Below are positions 27,906 to 37,149 of a DNA stretch of 64,000 nt, one piece after another (position 1 is the first letter of the stretch; each line of letters begins with the position of its first letter). The position numbers and the translations under genes are program-made. The notes below the pieces were generated by a model that was not told where the DNA came from, searched no databases, and was given only the letters and a program-made list of their open reading frames with translations. This DNA is from Myxococcales bacterium (lineage in GTDB: Bacteria; Myxococcota_A; Polyangia; Polyangiales; Polyangiaceae), in NCBI GenBank assembly GCA_016212965.1, contig JACRDA010000308.1, positions 1 through 64,000 of the forward strand, in the 5' to 3' direction.

Positions 27906-30281
27906 ATGAGCGTCGACGTCTTCACCCTGCACTGTTCGGCGGTACAGAGCGCACGCCTCGTCGGTTTCCGCGGCACCGAGATCCTCAATCGACCTTTCGA
28001 GCTGGACGTCTTCTTCACGGTCCCGGAGGGCACCGACATGCGTTCCGCCATAGGGGCCGCCGCGACACTGACCGCCAATCGCGCGGATGACACCCCGGTG
28101 CTCGCATGGCACGGCCTCTTCGTGCGGCTGCGGCTCGTCCACCAGACGGCGGAGCGCGCGCTCTACCACGGCTTGCTCGTGCCGAAGCTGTGGCTCCTGC
28201 AGCAGCACGCGCGCAGTCACGTGCAGACGAAGCCGGGCCAGAATGTGAAGGCGTTCACGACGGTCGCCCTGGAGGCCGGAGGACTCGCGAATGGCTCCGA
28301 TTTCCGCTTCACGACCGACGACGGCAACTACCCCAAGGAGGAGTTCGTCTGCCAGTACCGCGAGAGCCACATCGACTTCGTCCATCGCTGGTTCGAGCGC
28401 GAGGGGATCTACTACTACTTCGAGCACGCCGCACACACGACCGGCGAGCCGGTCATGGTCATCATGGACGAGAAGGGCTCCTACAACGCCCTCCGGGACG
28501 ACGGCCGGGTGCGCTACTACCCGACCGCCGCCGCAGACGCGTCCCACGGTGAATGCCTCCGCGAGCTCCACGTCGACCTCCGCCTCTTGCCTGCGACGGT
28601 CACCATCGCGGACCACAACTATGCCAACCCTTCCGCCCCGCTCGAGGGCGAACGCGCCGTGGCCGCCAACGGCCGGGGCGCCCTCCACGACTACGGCTAC
28701 CGCGTGTTCGACGCGGGCGAGGCGCGGCGGCTGGCCGGCATCAAGGCGCAGTCGCTCGCCTGCCGCGAGCTGACACTGCAGGCGCGCGGCAACTACCTCG
28801 GGTTGCGCGCGGGCTACAACTTCGAGGTCGAGGAAGGTCCCGCGGAGTACCCCGCGAAGTACCTGGCCATCGAGGTGCGCCACATGGGCGCCGTCACCGC
28901 GGCGACCCCGGAAGTGGCGCGTCTGACGGGACTCCGCACCGGCGAAACTTACGAGGTGGACGTCGTCGCCATTCCCCAGGAGACGCAGTTTCGCGCTCCG
29001 CAGGCAACCGCGTGGCCGCGCATCTACGGCTTCGAGCACGGCACCGTCGACGGTCCCGCCACGAGCACGTACGCGCAGATCGACGATCACGGCCGCTACC
29101 TGGTGCGCTTCCATTTCGACACGGCAGAGCTCGCCGACGGCTCCACCTCGACCTATCTGCGCATGATGCAACCGCATGGCGGCAACCCCGAGGGTTTTCA
29201 TTTCCCGCTGCGCAAGAACACCGAGGTGATGGTGGGCTTCCAGGGCGGCGATCCCGACCGACCGTTCATCGCGGGCGTCGTGCCCGACGCCACGACGCCG
29301 AGTCCCGTGACGAAGGGCAACTACTCGCAGAACGTGCTCCGCACGGGCGGCATGAACCACATGATCATCGAAGACCTCGAGGGCAAGCAGTTCATCTGGC
29401 TGCACACGCCCGAGAGGCACACCGAGATCTACATGGGTCACCCCAAGACCCGCACGCTGAACCAGCCAGCCGCGGCCCAGGGCCCGGGCGCGCCGGCCGA
29501 AGTGCCGTGCACGTTCTACCTGACCACCGACGACAACGCCGGATTCCATAGCGGCAAGGAGTGGTGGCAAACGGTGGGGACGAACTACTTCCTCGACGTC
29601 GGCGGCACGGCGCGTGTCCACTACAAGGGCATTCACACCATCAACATCGATGCCGACTCGAACGAATGGTACAATGCGCACCGCAATACCCATATCGCTG
29701 CGGGGCGCACCGATACCGTCGCCGCGGGGGGCATGGTCCAGACGATCCAGGCTGGTGGCTACACGCAGGAGATCACGCCCGGCGGCCAGCAGACGGTCCA
29801 CGGCGGCTGGAAGCACCACGTCGACTCGCTATGCACCGATGAGTACGGCGCGTGGCTGACCAAGGCCACGGACGGCTGGACGATGCAGGCGACGGCCAAG
29901 GTCGCGTGGACCATCGGTGGTGGCGGCGTGGAAATCAACACGGGCAAGGAGTTCAAGCTCACCGCGCCGAAGATCGAGCTGCACGGGCAGAGCTACCAGT
30001 TCCACTCGCACGAGGAGCACTTCATCGGCAACTTGCTGGAGGTGGTCGGCGCCGTGGAGGTCATCGGAGCCGCGATCCAGTTGCATGCAGCGCCGGCGCT
30101 GATCCACCTGACCGGGTACACCGTGCACACGGGCGGCTCCAGCACGCACACGCAGCTGCACCACCTCGAGAACACCGTGACGGGGATGAAGAACGAGGCC
30201 ACCGCCTTGGCCACCCGCGCCACCAAGCTCGAGACCGAAGTGTCCTGCATCCACAAGTTCGCAATCGCCATGATGGGATAG
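27906..30281 (+). CDS. vgrG: Type VI secretion system tip protein VgrG (TssI)
   Basis: NRPFELDVFFTV, EEFVCQYRESHIDFVHRWFEREGIYYYFEH, LRMMQPHGGNPEGFHFPLRKNTEVMVGFQGGDPDRPFIAGVVPDATTPSPVTKGNYSQNVLRTGGMNHM. Confidence 0.92.
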   Translation: MSVDVFTLHCSAVQSARLVGFRGTEILNRPFELDVFFTVPEGTDMRSAIGAAATLTANRADDTPVLAWHGLFVRLRLVHQTAERALYHGLLVPKLWLLQQHARSHVQTKPGQNVKAFTTVALEAGGLANGSDFRFTTDDGNYPKEEFVCQYRESHIDFVHRWFEREGIYYYFEHAAHTTGEPVMVIMDEKGSYNALRDDGRVRYYPTAAADASHGECLRELHVDLRLLPATVTIADHNYANPSAPLEGERAVAANGRGALHDYGYRVFDAGEARRLAGIKAQSLACRELTLQARGNYLGLRAGYNFEVEEGPAEYPAKYLAIEVRHMGAVTAATPEVARLTGLRTGETYEVDVVAIPQETQFRAPQATAWPRIYGFEHGTVDGPATSTYAQIDDHGRYLVRFHFDTAELADGSTSTYLRMMQPHGGNPEGFHFPLRKNTEVMVGFQGGDPDRPFIAGVVPDATTPSPVTKGNYSQNVLRTGGMNHMIIEDLEGKQFIWLHTPERHTEIYMGHPKTRTLNQPAAAQGPGAPAEVPCTFYLTTDDNAGFHSGKEWWQTVGTNYFLDVGGTARVHYKGIHTINIDADSNEWYNAHRNTHIAAGRTDTVAAGGMVQTIQAGGYTQEITPGGQQTVHGGWKHHVDSLCTDEYGAWLTKATDGWTMQATAKVAWTIGGGGVEINTGKEFKLTAPKIELHGQSYQFHSHEEHFIGNLLEVVGAVEVIGAAIQLHAAPALIHLTGYTVHTGGSSTHTQLHHLENTVTGMKNEATALATRATKLETEVSCIHKFAIAMMG

Positions 30282-30293
30282 CGGCCGCGTGCG

Positions 30294-32999
30294 ATGAAGG
30301 TCGTCAAGCCCGTCAAGGTGCCGGTGCTGTCTCGCGTCGTCGAGATGGCGCGGCAGCCCGTGTTCCACGTCGCAGGCCTGCTCGGCTTTCCGCTGGCGTC
30401 GCCGCGCGCGTTGCTCGACGAGCTCGGCTTCTGGAAGACGGTTCGGACCGTGCTCGGAGAGAATGGCGTCGTCGACGAAGGCACGGCCAAGGGCCGCGCC
30501 GAACTGCTCGTGGCGGGCAGCTTCCATGCTCCGGGGGGCGCGCCGTGCACGAGCGGGTTCGCCCGGGCGAAGCTCGGCGCCATCGACAAGCGCGTGGCGG
30601 TCCTCGGGGATCGCTACTGGCGACGCGGCGAGCAGACGGCGCCGGCGCCGTTCACAGAAATGCCGATCGACTGGGCGCATGCCTTCGGGGGCCCGAGCTT
30701 CGCGCGCAATCCCGCCGGCAAGGGCGCCGAGCCCGTCGAGCACGACGGCGTCGAGGTGCACCCACTACCCAATATCGAGCACCACGGCGCACTCATCCGC
30801 TCCGCACGTGAGAGACCCGAGCCTGCGGGCCTCGGCGCGTTCGATCTCAGCTACCCGCAGCGCCGCGCGCACGCCGGGACCTACGACAAGGGCTGGCTGG
30901 AGCAGCATTATCCCGGCATGCCACCCGATGCCGACGCGACGTTCTTCAACCTCGCGGCCGCGGACCAATGGCTCGCAGAGGGGTCCTTCCGGGGCGACGA
31001 GGAGTTCCTCGTCGAGAACATGAGCCCCTCGGCGGCGCGCATTACCGGTCGCTTGCCCGGGCTGGCACTGCGATCTTTCGTGACCCAACGGGGTCGTGCG
31101 GGCGAGGTCTTCTTCGAGATTCCGATGCGCTGCGACACCGTGTGGCTCATGCCCGGCGCTGGTGTCGGGGTGGTGGTCTTCCACGGTAGGTGGCGCGTGC
31201 TCGAGGACGACGCGGCCGACATCGTTCACCTGCTGACGGCGTGCGAGGAGACTGGAGCGCGGCGACCGCTCGACCACTACCGTGCGTGCCTGGCCCGGCG
31301 CCTCGACAAGGACCAGGGCGCGATCGCGAGCCTCTCCGACCGAGACCTGATGCCCGCGCGAGAGTCGGGCGTGGCGCCCAACTTCGACGGTGGCGACTTC
31401 GGACGCTGGCTGAAGACCGAGTCGCTCCCCGTCCAGCACGGGCTTCGGGGCGTCGCGCGGCAGCGCAAGCGCGCCGAGGACACGCTGAAGGAAAAGGGTA
31501 TCGACATCAGCCATCTGCCGCCGGCACCGCCCACCCCCATCTTCGCAGTCCCCGATCAGAGCGATCTCGACGCGGTCGCGGAGCACCTCGTCGAGCTACA
31601 GAAGCTGGGAGAGCAACAGCTCGCGGACGCCAAGGTCCAGAAGGCGCAGCTCGTCGAACGGGCGCGCCAGCGGCTGGCCGAGCAAGACCGCGACTACGAC
31701 GCCTGGGTCGACGAGCAGCAGGCCGCCGCCGGCGGTCCGGTCAAGCTGCCCTCCTACGAGCAGGTCGCGCAGCTCGAGCAGGTGGTGGCGCAGGCGCGCG
31801 CGGCCGGCACGCCCCTGCCGACGCTCGAGACGGCGCTCGCCGGCGGGCGCCTGAAGGAGCAGCTCGCCGAGCACCAAGCCCGCGCGGACGCGGCGTACCG
31901 CGCGAGCGCGCACCTGACACCGGGCAAGGCGAGCCGTGGCCACGAGGAGGAGGCGCGCCTGCGCGTCATCGTGCAGGCTGCGCTCGATAGTGGCGAGAGC
32001 CTCGCCGGCCGCGATCTGACGGGCGCCAGGCTCGCGGGGATGGTGCTCGCGGGCATCGATTTGACGGGCGCGTTCCTCGAGGCGGCCGACCTGTCCGGGG
32101 CCGACCTGCGCGGCGCGAAGCTCCGGAACGCAGTGCTCGCCAAGGCCACCTTGCGCGGCGCGAACCTGTCCGGTGCGGACCTCGGCGGCGCGAACCTGGG
32201 CGCCGCCGATCTACGGGACGCGACGTTGACCGGGGCGAACATGGCACGGGCTGTGCTGGGGCGCGCGACGCTCGCCGGTACGAGCCTCTGCGACGCCGAT
32301 CTCACCGGCGCGGATTGGCTCGAGGTGCAGTTCGCCGGCGTCGATCTCGGCGGCGCGAAGCTGCCGCAGTGCGCCTTCCTCGCGGTCGATCTGCGCGGCT
32401 CGAGCTTCGCGGGCGCCGACCTCAGCCGCGCCACGTTCGTGGCTTGCCAGCTCGAGGGCGCGAGCTTCGCCGGCGCGATGCTCGGCAAGGCCACGCTCGT
32501 CGACTGCCGGGGCACCGGCGCGTCGTTCGCAGGTGCGAAGATGGCGCAGGCCACGATTCTGTCCGGCTCGGCGCTGCCCGGCGCCAACTTCGCCGACGCG
32601 GATCTCGAGAGGGCGTGCCTGCGAACGACGGCTTTCCCGGGGGCCTGCTTCGATCGCGCCAATCTAGCCGGCGCCGACCTCTCGGAGTGCGACGCAACGG
32701 GAGCGAGCTTCGAGCGCGCCATGCTCGGGCGCGCCATGCTGGTCCGCACGAAGCTCGGAGGTGCCTCGTTCGCGGGGGCCAACCTGATGAACGCGATGCT
32801 CTCCAAGGCGCAGATCCCGGGAGCCGACTTCACGGGCGCGAATCTCTTCCAGGCCGATCTGGCGCGTGCCGTCGGTGACGACCGGACGCGCTTCACCGAG
32901 GCGGAACGCGGCCGGGTGCGCGTGGAGCCCAAGGCGTCACCGGCCGCGACGGGCCCCATGCCCGGCGACCCGCCGCCGGAGTCGGGAGGCGTGACGTGA
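30294..32999 (+). CDS. DUF2169 domain protein fused to pentapeptide repeats (T6SS-associated)
   Basis: N-term VLGDRYWRRGEQTAPAPFTEMPIDWAHAFGG...NPAGKG...LPNIE (DUF2169-like); C-term long A(D/N)LxGA pentapeptide array. Confidence 0.85.
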   Translation: MKVVKPVKVPVLSRVVEMARQPVFHVAGLLGFPLASPRALLDELGFWKTVRTVLGENGVVDEGTAKGRAELLVAGSFHAPGGAPCTSGFARAKLGAIDKRVAVLGDRYWRRGEQTAPAPFTEMPIDWAHAFGGPSFARNPAGKGAEPVEHDGVEVHPLPNIEHHGALIRSARERPEPAGLGAFDLSYPQRRAHAGTYDKGWLEQHYPGMPPDADATFFNLAAADQWLAEGSFRGDEEFLVENMSPSAARITGRLPGLALRSFVTQRGRAGEVFFEIPMRCDTVWLMPGAGVGVVVFHGRWRVLEDDAADIVHLLTACEETGARRPLDHYRACLARRLDKDQGAIASLSDRDLMPARESGVAPNFDGGDFGRWLKTESLPVQHGLRGVARQRKRAEDTLKEKGIDISHLPPAPPTPIFAVPDQSDLDAVAEHLVELQKLGEQQLADAKVQKAQLVERARQRLAEQDRDYDAWVDEQQAAAGGPVKLPSYEQVAQLEQVVAQARAAGTPLPTLETALAGGRLKEQLAEHQARADAAYRASAHLTPGKASRGHEEEARLRVIVQAALDSGESLAGRDLTGARLAGMVLAGIDLTGAFLEAADLSGADLRGAKLRNAVLAKATLRGANLSGADLGGANLGAADLRDATLTGANMARAVLGRATLAGTSLCDADLTGADWLEVQFAGVDLGGAKLPQCAFLAVDLRGSSFAGADLSRATFVACQLEGASFAGAMLGKATLVDCRGTGASFAGAKMAQATILSGSALPGANFADADLERACLRTTAFPGACFDRANLAGADLSECDATGASFERAMLGRAMLVRTKLGGASFAGANLMNAMLSKAQIPGADFTGANLFQADLARAVGDDRTRFTEAERGRVRVEPKASPAATGPMPGDPPPESGGVT

Positions 33000-34060
33000 A
33001 CCGCGAGCGCTTGCTCGACGCGATCCACCACGCGGAGCCCATTCGCGAACTGGACCTGTCCGCGCTCGATCTCAGCGGGGTCGACCTCGGAGGGGGGATG
33101 TTCGAGAGCGTGCGGTTCCCGGCGGCAATGCGGGGAGCACGGTTGCGCGAGGCCAACGTCATCGCCTGCGACTTCTCGCGCTGCCGGCTCGACGAGACCG
33201 ACTGGCATCTCGCCAGCGTGATCCAGACGACCTTCCAGCGCGCGCGCCTCACGGGCAGCAACCTCACCGCCGCCAAGTTCGCGCAATGCAGCTTCGATGG
33301 CGCCGCCCTTGGCGGCGTCGAGGCTCCGCTGGCAGCCTGGGTGAACAGCTCGCTCTGCGGCGCGTCGTTCGTGGGGGCGGAGCTCGAGCGGGCCACCGTG
33401 CTCGAGACCGACGTGGCGGGCGCCACCTTTGCCGGCGCCAATCTCGACAAGGCGACCCTGCTGAAGCTCGACCTCACGACGGTGGAGCTCGCAGGCGCAA
33501 ACCTGACGCTGACGACGCTCATCGATGCCAAGCTCGGACCCAAGGACTTCGCCAAGTGCCGGCTGTTCCGCACCCAGTTCATGCGGAGCGAGCTCGAGGG
33601 CGCGAGCTTCGCCGGCTGTGAGCTCGTGCAGTGCAACTTCATGGCCGCAGCGCTGCGAGGCGCGCGCTTCGACGGGGCGCGGGCCGGGCAGTGCTTCTTC
33701 GGCGAGGCAGCGCTCGAAGACGCGCGATTCGCAGGCGCGTTCCTGAAGCAGGCGGTGTTCGAGAAGGCGCGGTTGGCGCGTGCCGATTTCACCGGAGCCA
33801 TGCTCGAGGAGGCCGTCTTGACGCAGACGCAGTGCGAGTCGGCGAAGTTCCTGCGCGCCACGCTGACCCACGCGGACTTCTCGCACGCGGAGCTCGACGG
33901 GGCGGACTTCACCGGAGCGCGCCTGTTTCGCACCAAGTTTCATCTCGCCCGTCGCGAGCAGGCGATCCTGCCGCGCGCCACGGGCTGGATCGGCGAGGAC
34001 GAAGAGCTGGCCAGGGCGGAGCTCTGGCGGCCGCAGCACGGCAAGGAGACGAGTCAATGA
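32996..34060 (+). CDS. Pentapeptide repeat protein
   Basis: IRELDLSALDLSGVDLGGGMFESVRFP...ADFTGAMLEEAVLTQTQCESAKFLRATLTHADFSHAELDGADFTGARLF. Confidence 0.85.
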   Translation: MNRERLLDAIHHAEPIRELDLSALDLSGVDLGGGMFESVRFPAAMRGARLREANVIACDFSRCRLDETDWHLASVIQTTFQRARLTGSNLTAAKFAQCSFDGAALGGVEAPLAAWVNSSLCGASFVGAELERATVLETDVAGATFAGANLDKATLLKLDLTTVELAGANLTLTTLIDAKLGPKDFAKCRLFRTQFMRSELEGASFAGCELVQCNFMAAALRGARFDGARAGQCFFGEAALEDARFAGAFLKQAVFEKARLARADFTGAMLEEAVLTQTQCESAKFLRATLTHADFSHAELDGADFTGARLFRTKFHLARREQAILPRATGWIGEDEELARAELWRPQHGKETSQ

Positions 34061-34626
34061 CCGCCGCACGGAGACTTCGCGAACTGGACAGTCGGTTGGT
34101 GTCGGGTGTGGTCGTGGAGACCAGCCCGAGGCTGCAGGTGCGCATCGGCGAGGAGCTCTACTCGGTGCTTCGGGCGAAGAGCTGCCTGGTGGCACCGGAG
34201 CAGCGGGACCGGGTCCTGTGCGCCATCGAGCACGACGCCGTGTTCGTCCTCGCGGTTCTCTCCGGAGCCGAGGGAGCGACGACCCGCGTCACCGCCGCGG
34301 GCGACGAGCTGTCGATCGAGGCTCGGCAGATCACCATCCGGGCCGAAGCCGGCACCGTGGCCGTGGATCGACTCGGGGTCTTCGGGAGCCTCGTGAACGC
34401 CCAGGTCCGCAAGGTAGTGCTCCTCGCCGACCAGCTCGACGCGGTCGCCGAGCGCATTGCGCAGCGGGCCAAGCGCGTGTTCCGGTTCGTGGAGGACGTC
34501 GACCAGCTGCGCGCCGGCATCGTGGACATCCGGGCCGAGAGCCTGGCGGCGATCCGCGCCGAGAATGCCCTCATCTCGGCCCGCGTCCTCGCCAAGATCG
34601 ACGGCGAGCAGATCAACCTCGGCTGA
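34057..34626 (+). CDS. DUF3540-like T6SS-associated protein
   Basis: Overlaps previous stop (ATGA); ITIRAEAGTVAVDRLGVFGSLVNAQVRKVVLLADQLDAVAERIAQRAKRVFRFVEDVDQLRAG; position between PPR and PAAR-like genes. Confidence 0.65.
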   Translation: MTAARRLRELDSRLVSGVVVETSPRLQVRIGEELYSVLRAKSCLVAPEQRDRVLCAIEHDAVFVLAVLSGAEGATTRVTAAGDELSIEARQITIRAEAGTVAVDRLGVFGSLVNAQVRKVVLLADQLDAVAERIAQRAKRVFRFVEDVDQLRAGIVDIRAESLAAIRAENALISARVLAKIDGEQINLG

Positions 34627-34637
34627 AGGAGCGGACC

Positions 34638-35039
34638 ATGCTGGCGAAGAGCTCTGCCGGTGGCATGTGCCTGGCGTTTCCGGACGTGTGCCTCACCCCT
34701 GCGCCTCCGGCGCCGGCGCCGGTGCCGATCCCCTATCCGAACACGGGCGTCGAGCCGACCGACACGACGTTCGTCACCAACGTGCTCATCACCTGCACGC
34801 CGGCCCACAACATGTCGACCGAGCCGGTGATGACCAACGGCGACAACGCGGGCGTCGCGACCGGCGTCGCATCCGGCACGGTCATGGGGCCGGCGCGGAC
34901 GATCACGGCGGCGTTCACGTGCATCGTCGGTGGCATGCCGCTGTCGCGGCTCACTTCCATGACGCTCCAGAACAACACGAACGCACCGGGCGCCAAGATC
35001 GTGCCGAGCGCCACCAACGTGCTGGTCCTGGCGCCGTAG
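34638..35039 (+). CDS. DUF4150/PAAR-like T6SS spike protein
   Basis: AGGMCLAFPDVCLTPAPPAPAPVPIPYPNTG...TRTITAAFTCIVGGMPLSRLTSM style PAAR-like sequence, 133 aa. Confidence 0.8.
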   Translation: MLAKSSAGGMCLAFPDVCLTPAPPAPAPVPIPYPNTGVEPTDTTFVTNVLITCTPAHNMSTEPVMTNGDNAGVATGVASGTVMGPARTITAAFTCIVGGMPLSRLTSMTLQNNTNAPGAKIVPSATNVLVLAP

Positions 35040-35097
35040 CGGCGGGCGCACTGCGGGCTCCACAAGCGCCCCCGTTGCTGGCAAGCTCGTCCGCGCC

Positions 35098-37149
35098 ATG
35101 CCATCGCCCCACCGTCGCTCGCCCCTGCTCGGTCTCGTCGTCGCCGGTCTCGTCTCCGCGGGCTGCGCCGCGCCCATGGGCTCGATCGGCAAGGGCTCGA
35201 TCGGCCCGACCACGCCCCAGCAGGGCCTCACCACGCAGGCGCGGCCCGCCCCCGGCGGCTCCGCGGCGACGCCGCCCCCGAGCCCGGGGCAGTTGCCCGA
35301 CGCCAACATGGATCGGGCCGCGATCCCCGACCGCTACAAGTGGAAGCTCGACGTCCTGTTCGCGAGCGACCAGGCGTTCGAGCAGGGCATGAAGGACGTG
35401 GCCGAGAGGCAGAAGGAGCTCGGCGCCTACGCCGGCAAGCTCGGCAAGCCGGCCGAGCTCCGCGCCTGCCTCGAGCGCTACTTCGAGGCGCGGCTCGCGA
35501 CGAACAAGCTCACGCTCTACGCGAACCTGCGCTTCGACAGCGCGCAGAAGTCGAACGAGCTCCAGGGCATGAACGACCGCGCGCAGGCCGCGATGCAAGA
35601 GCTCATGCGCGCGGCCTCGTTCATCCGCCGCGAGGTGCTCCTGCTCGACGACGCCGCGCTCGCGGCCGCCTACCGCGCCGAGCCGAAGCTCGCGGGCTAC
35701 AAGCCCTACCTCGAGGAGCTCCGCCGCCGGCAGAAGCGCGTGCTCGGCCCCGACGCGGAGCGCGCGCTCGCGCTGCTCGGCGACAACCTCTGGGCGGAGA
35801 TCGATCTCAACGAGCTCACCGCGGACGTCGAGCGGATCTACAAGTCGGCGCGCGCCGACCTGGTGCTGCCGAAGATCACGGACGAGGCGGGCAAGGAGGT
35901 GCAGCTCACCCTCGCGAACTACGGCAAATACCGCGGCTCGACCGACCGGCGCGTGCGCCGCGACACGGTCGAGGCCTTCTTCGGAGCGCTGCGCGGCGCC
36001 GAGAACACCTTCGCCGCGACGCTCGCGGGCCAGATGAAGCTCGACGTCGGCTTCGCGCGGGCGCGCGGCTACGACACCGCCCTCGCCGCCTACCTCGACA
36101 AGGACGACATCGATCCCGGCGTCTACCACGGCATGGTGAAGGCCCTGCACGCCAATGTCGCGCCGCTGCACCGCTACGTGAAGCTGCGCAAGCAGCTGAT
36201 GGGCCTCGACGAGCTGCACATCTACGACCTCTACGGCCCGATGTTCGAGGGCTCGAAGCGGCAGTTCGGCTACGACGAGGCCGTGCGCATCCTGCCCGAG
36301 GCGCTCGCGCCGCTCGGCGACGCGTACGTCGCCGAGCTCCGGCGGGGCCTCGACCCGGCCCAGGGCTGGATCGACGTCTACCCGCACAAGGACAAGGACT
36401 CGGGCGCCTTCTCGGTGAACGTCTACGGCGTGCACCCGTTCCTCAAGATGAACTACCAGGACGACGCCGAGGACCTGTCGACGCTGGCGCACGAGTACGG
36501 CCACGCCATCCACAGCGCGCTCGCGATGAAGGCGCAGCCCTACGTGACGGCCGGCTACGTCCCCTTCATCGCCGAGATCGCCTCGACCCTGAACGAGAAG
36601 CTCCTGTCGGACTACCTCTTCGCCCACGCCAAGGACGACGACGAGCGACTGTCGATCTTGAATCGCCTGGTCGAGAGCATTCGCACGACCATCTATCGCC
36701 AGGCGATGTTCGCGGAGTTCGAGCTGCGCGCGCACACGGCCGTCGAGGCGGGGACGGCCCTCACCGCGGAGTGGCTCGACGCGCAGTATGGCGAGCTCCT
36801 GCGCACCTACTACGGACCCGACCTCACGCTCGGCCAGAACGACGCGGTCGAGTGGGCCTACATTCCGCACTTCTATTACAAGTACTACCTCTATGCCTAC
36901 GCGACCGGCCTCGCGTCGGGCATCGCGCTCGCCGACAAGGTGCAGAAGGAGGGCGCGCCCGCGCGCGACGCCTACCTCGGCATGCTGAAGGGCGGCTCGT
37001 CCAAGCCGCCGCTCGAGCTGCTCCGCGGCGCGGGCGTCGACCTCACGAAGCCCGACGCCATCGAGGCCGCGGCGCGCCTCCTGGACCGGACGCTCGGTCA
37101 GATCGAGGAAATCCTGGCGCGCCGGGCGGGCGCCACGAAGACCCCCTGA
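35098..37149 (+). CDS. M3 family oligoendopeptidase F-like metallopeptidase with lipoprotein signal
   Basis: LSTLAHEYGHAIHSALAMKAQPYVTAGYVPFIAEIASTLNEKLL (HExxH); N-terminal LVSAGC lipobox. Confidence 0.9.
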   Translation: MPSPHRRSPLLGLVVAGLVSAGCAAPMGSIGKGSIGPTTPQQGLTTQARPAPGGSAATPPPSPGQLPDANMDRAAIPDRYKWKLDVLFASDQAFEQGMKDVAERQKELGAYAGKLGKPAELRACLERYFEARLATNKLTLYANLRFDSAQKSNELQGMNDRAQAAMQELMRAASFIRREVLLLDDAALAAAYRAEPKLAGYKPYLEELRRRQKRVLGPDAERALALLGDNLWAEIDLNELTADVERIYKSARADLVLPKITDEAGKEVQLTLANYGKYRGSTDRRVRRDTVEAFFGALRGAENTFAATLAGQMKLDVGFARARGYDTALAAYLDKDDIDPGVYHGMVKALHANVAPLHRYVKLRKQLMGLDELHIYDLYGPMFEGSKRQFGYDEAVRILPEALAPLGDAYVAELRRGLDPAQGWIDVYPHKDKDSGAFSVNVYGVHPFLKMNYQDDAEDLSTLAHEYGHAIHSALAMKAQPYVTAGYVPFIAEIASTLNEKLLSDYLFAHAKDDDERLSILNRLVESIRTTIYRQAMFAEFELRAHTAVEAGTALTAEWLDAQYGELLRTYYGPDLTLGQNDAVEWAYIPHFYYKYYLYAYATGLASGIALADKVQKEGAPARDAYLGMLKGGSSKPPLELLRGAGVDLTKPDAIEAAARLLDRTLGQIEEILARRAGATKTP

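Noticed and set aside
32000-34000. Tandem repeat DNA in the DUF2169-PPR genes
   Set aside because: 15-nt periodicity is explained by pentapeptide repeats (A[DN]LxG).
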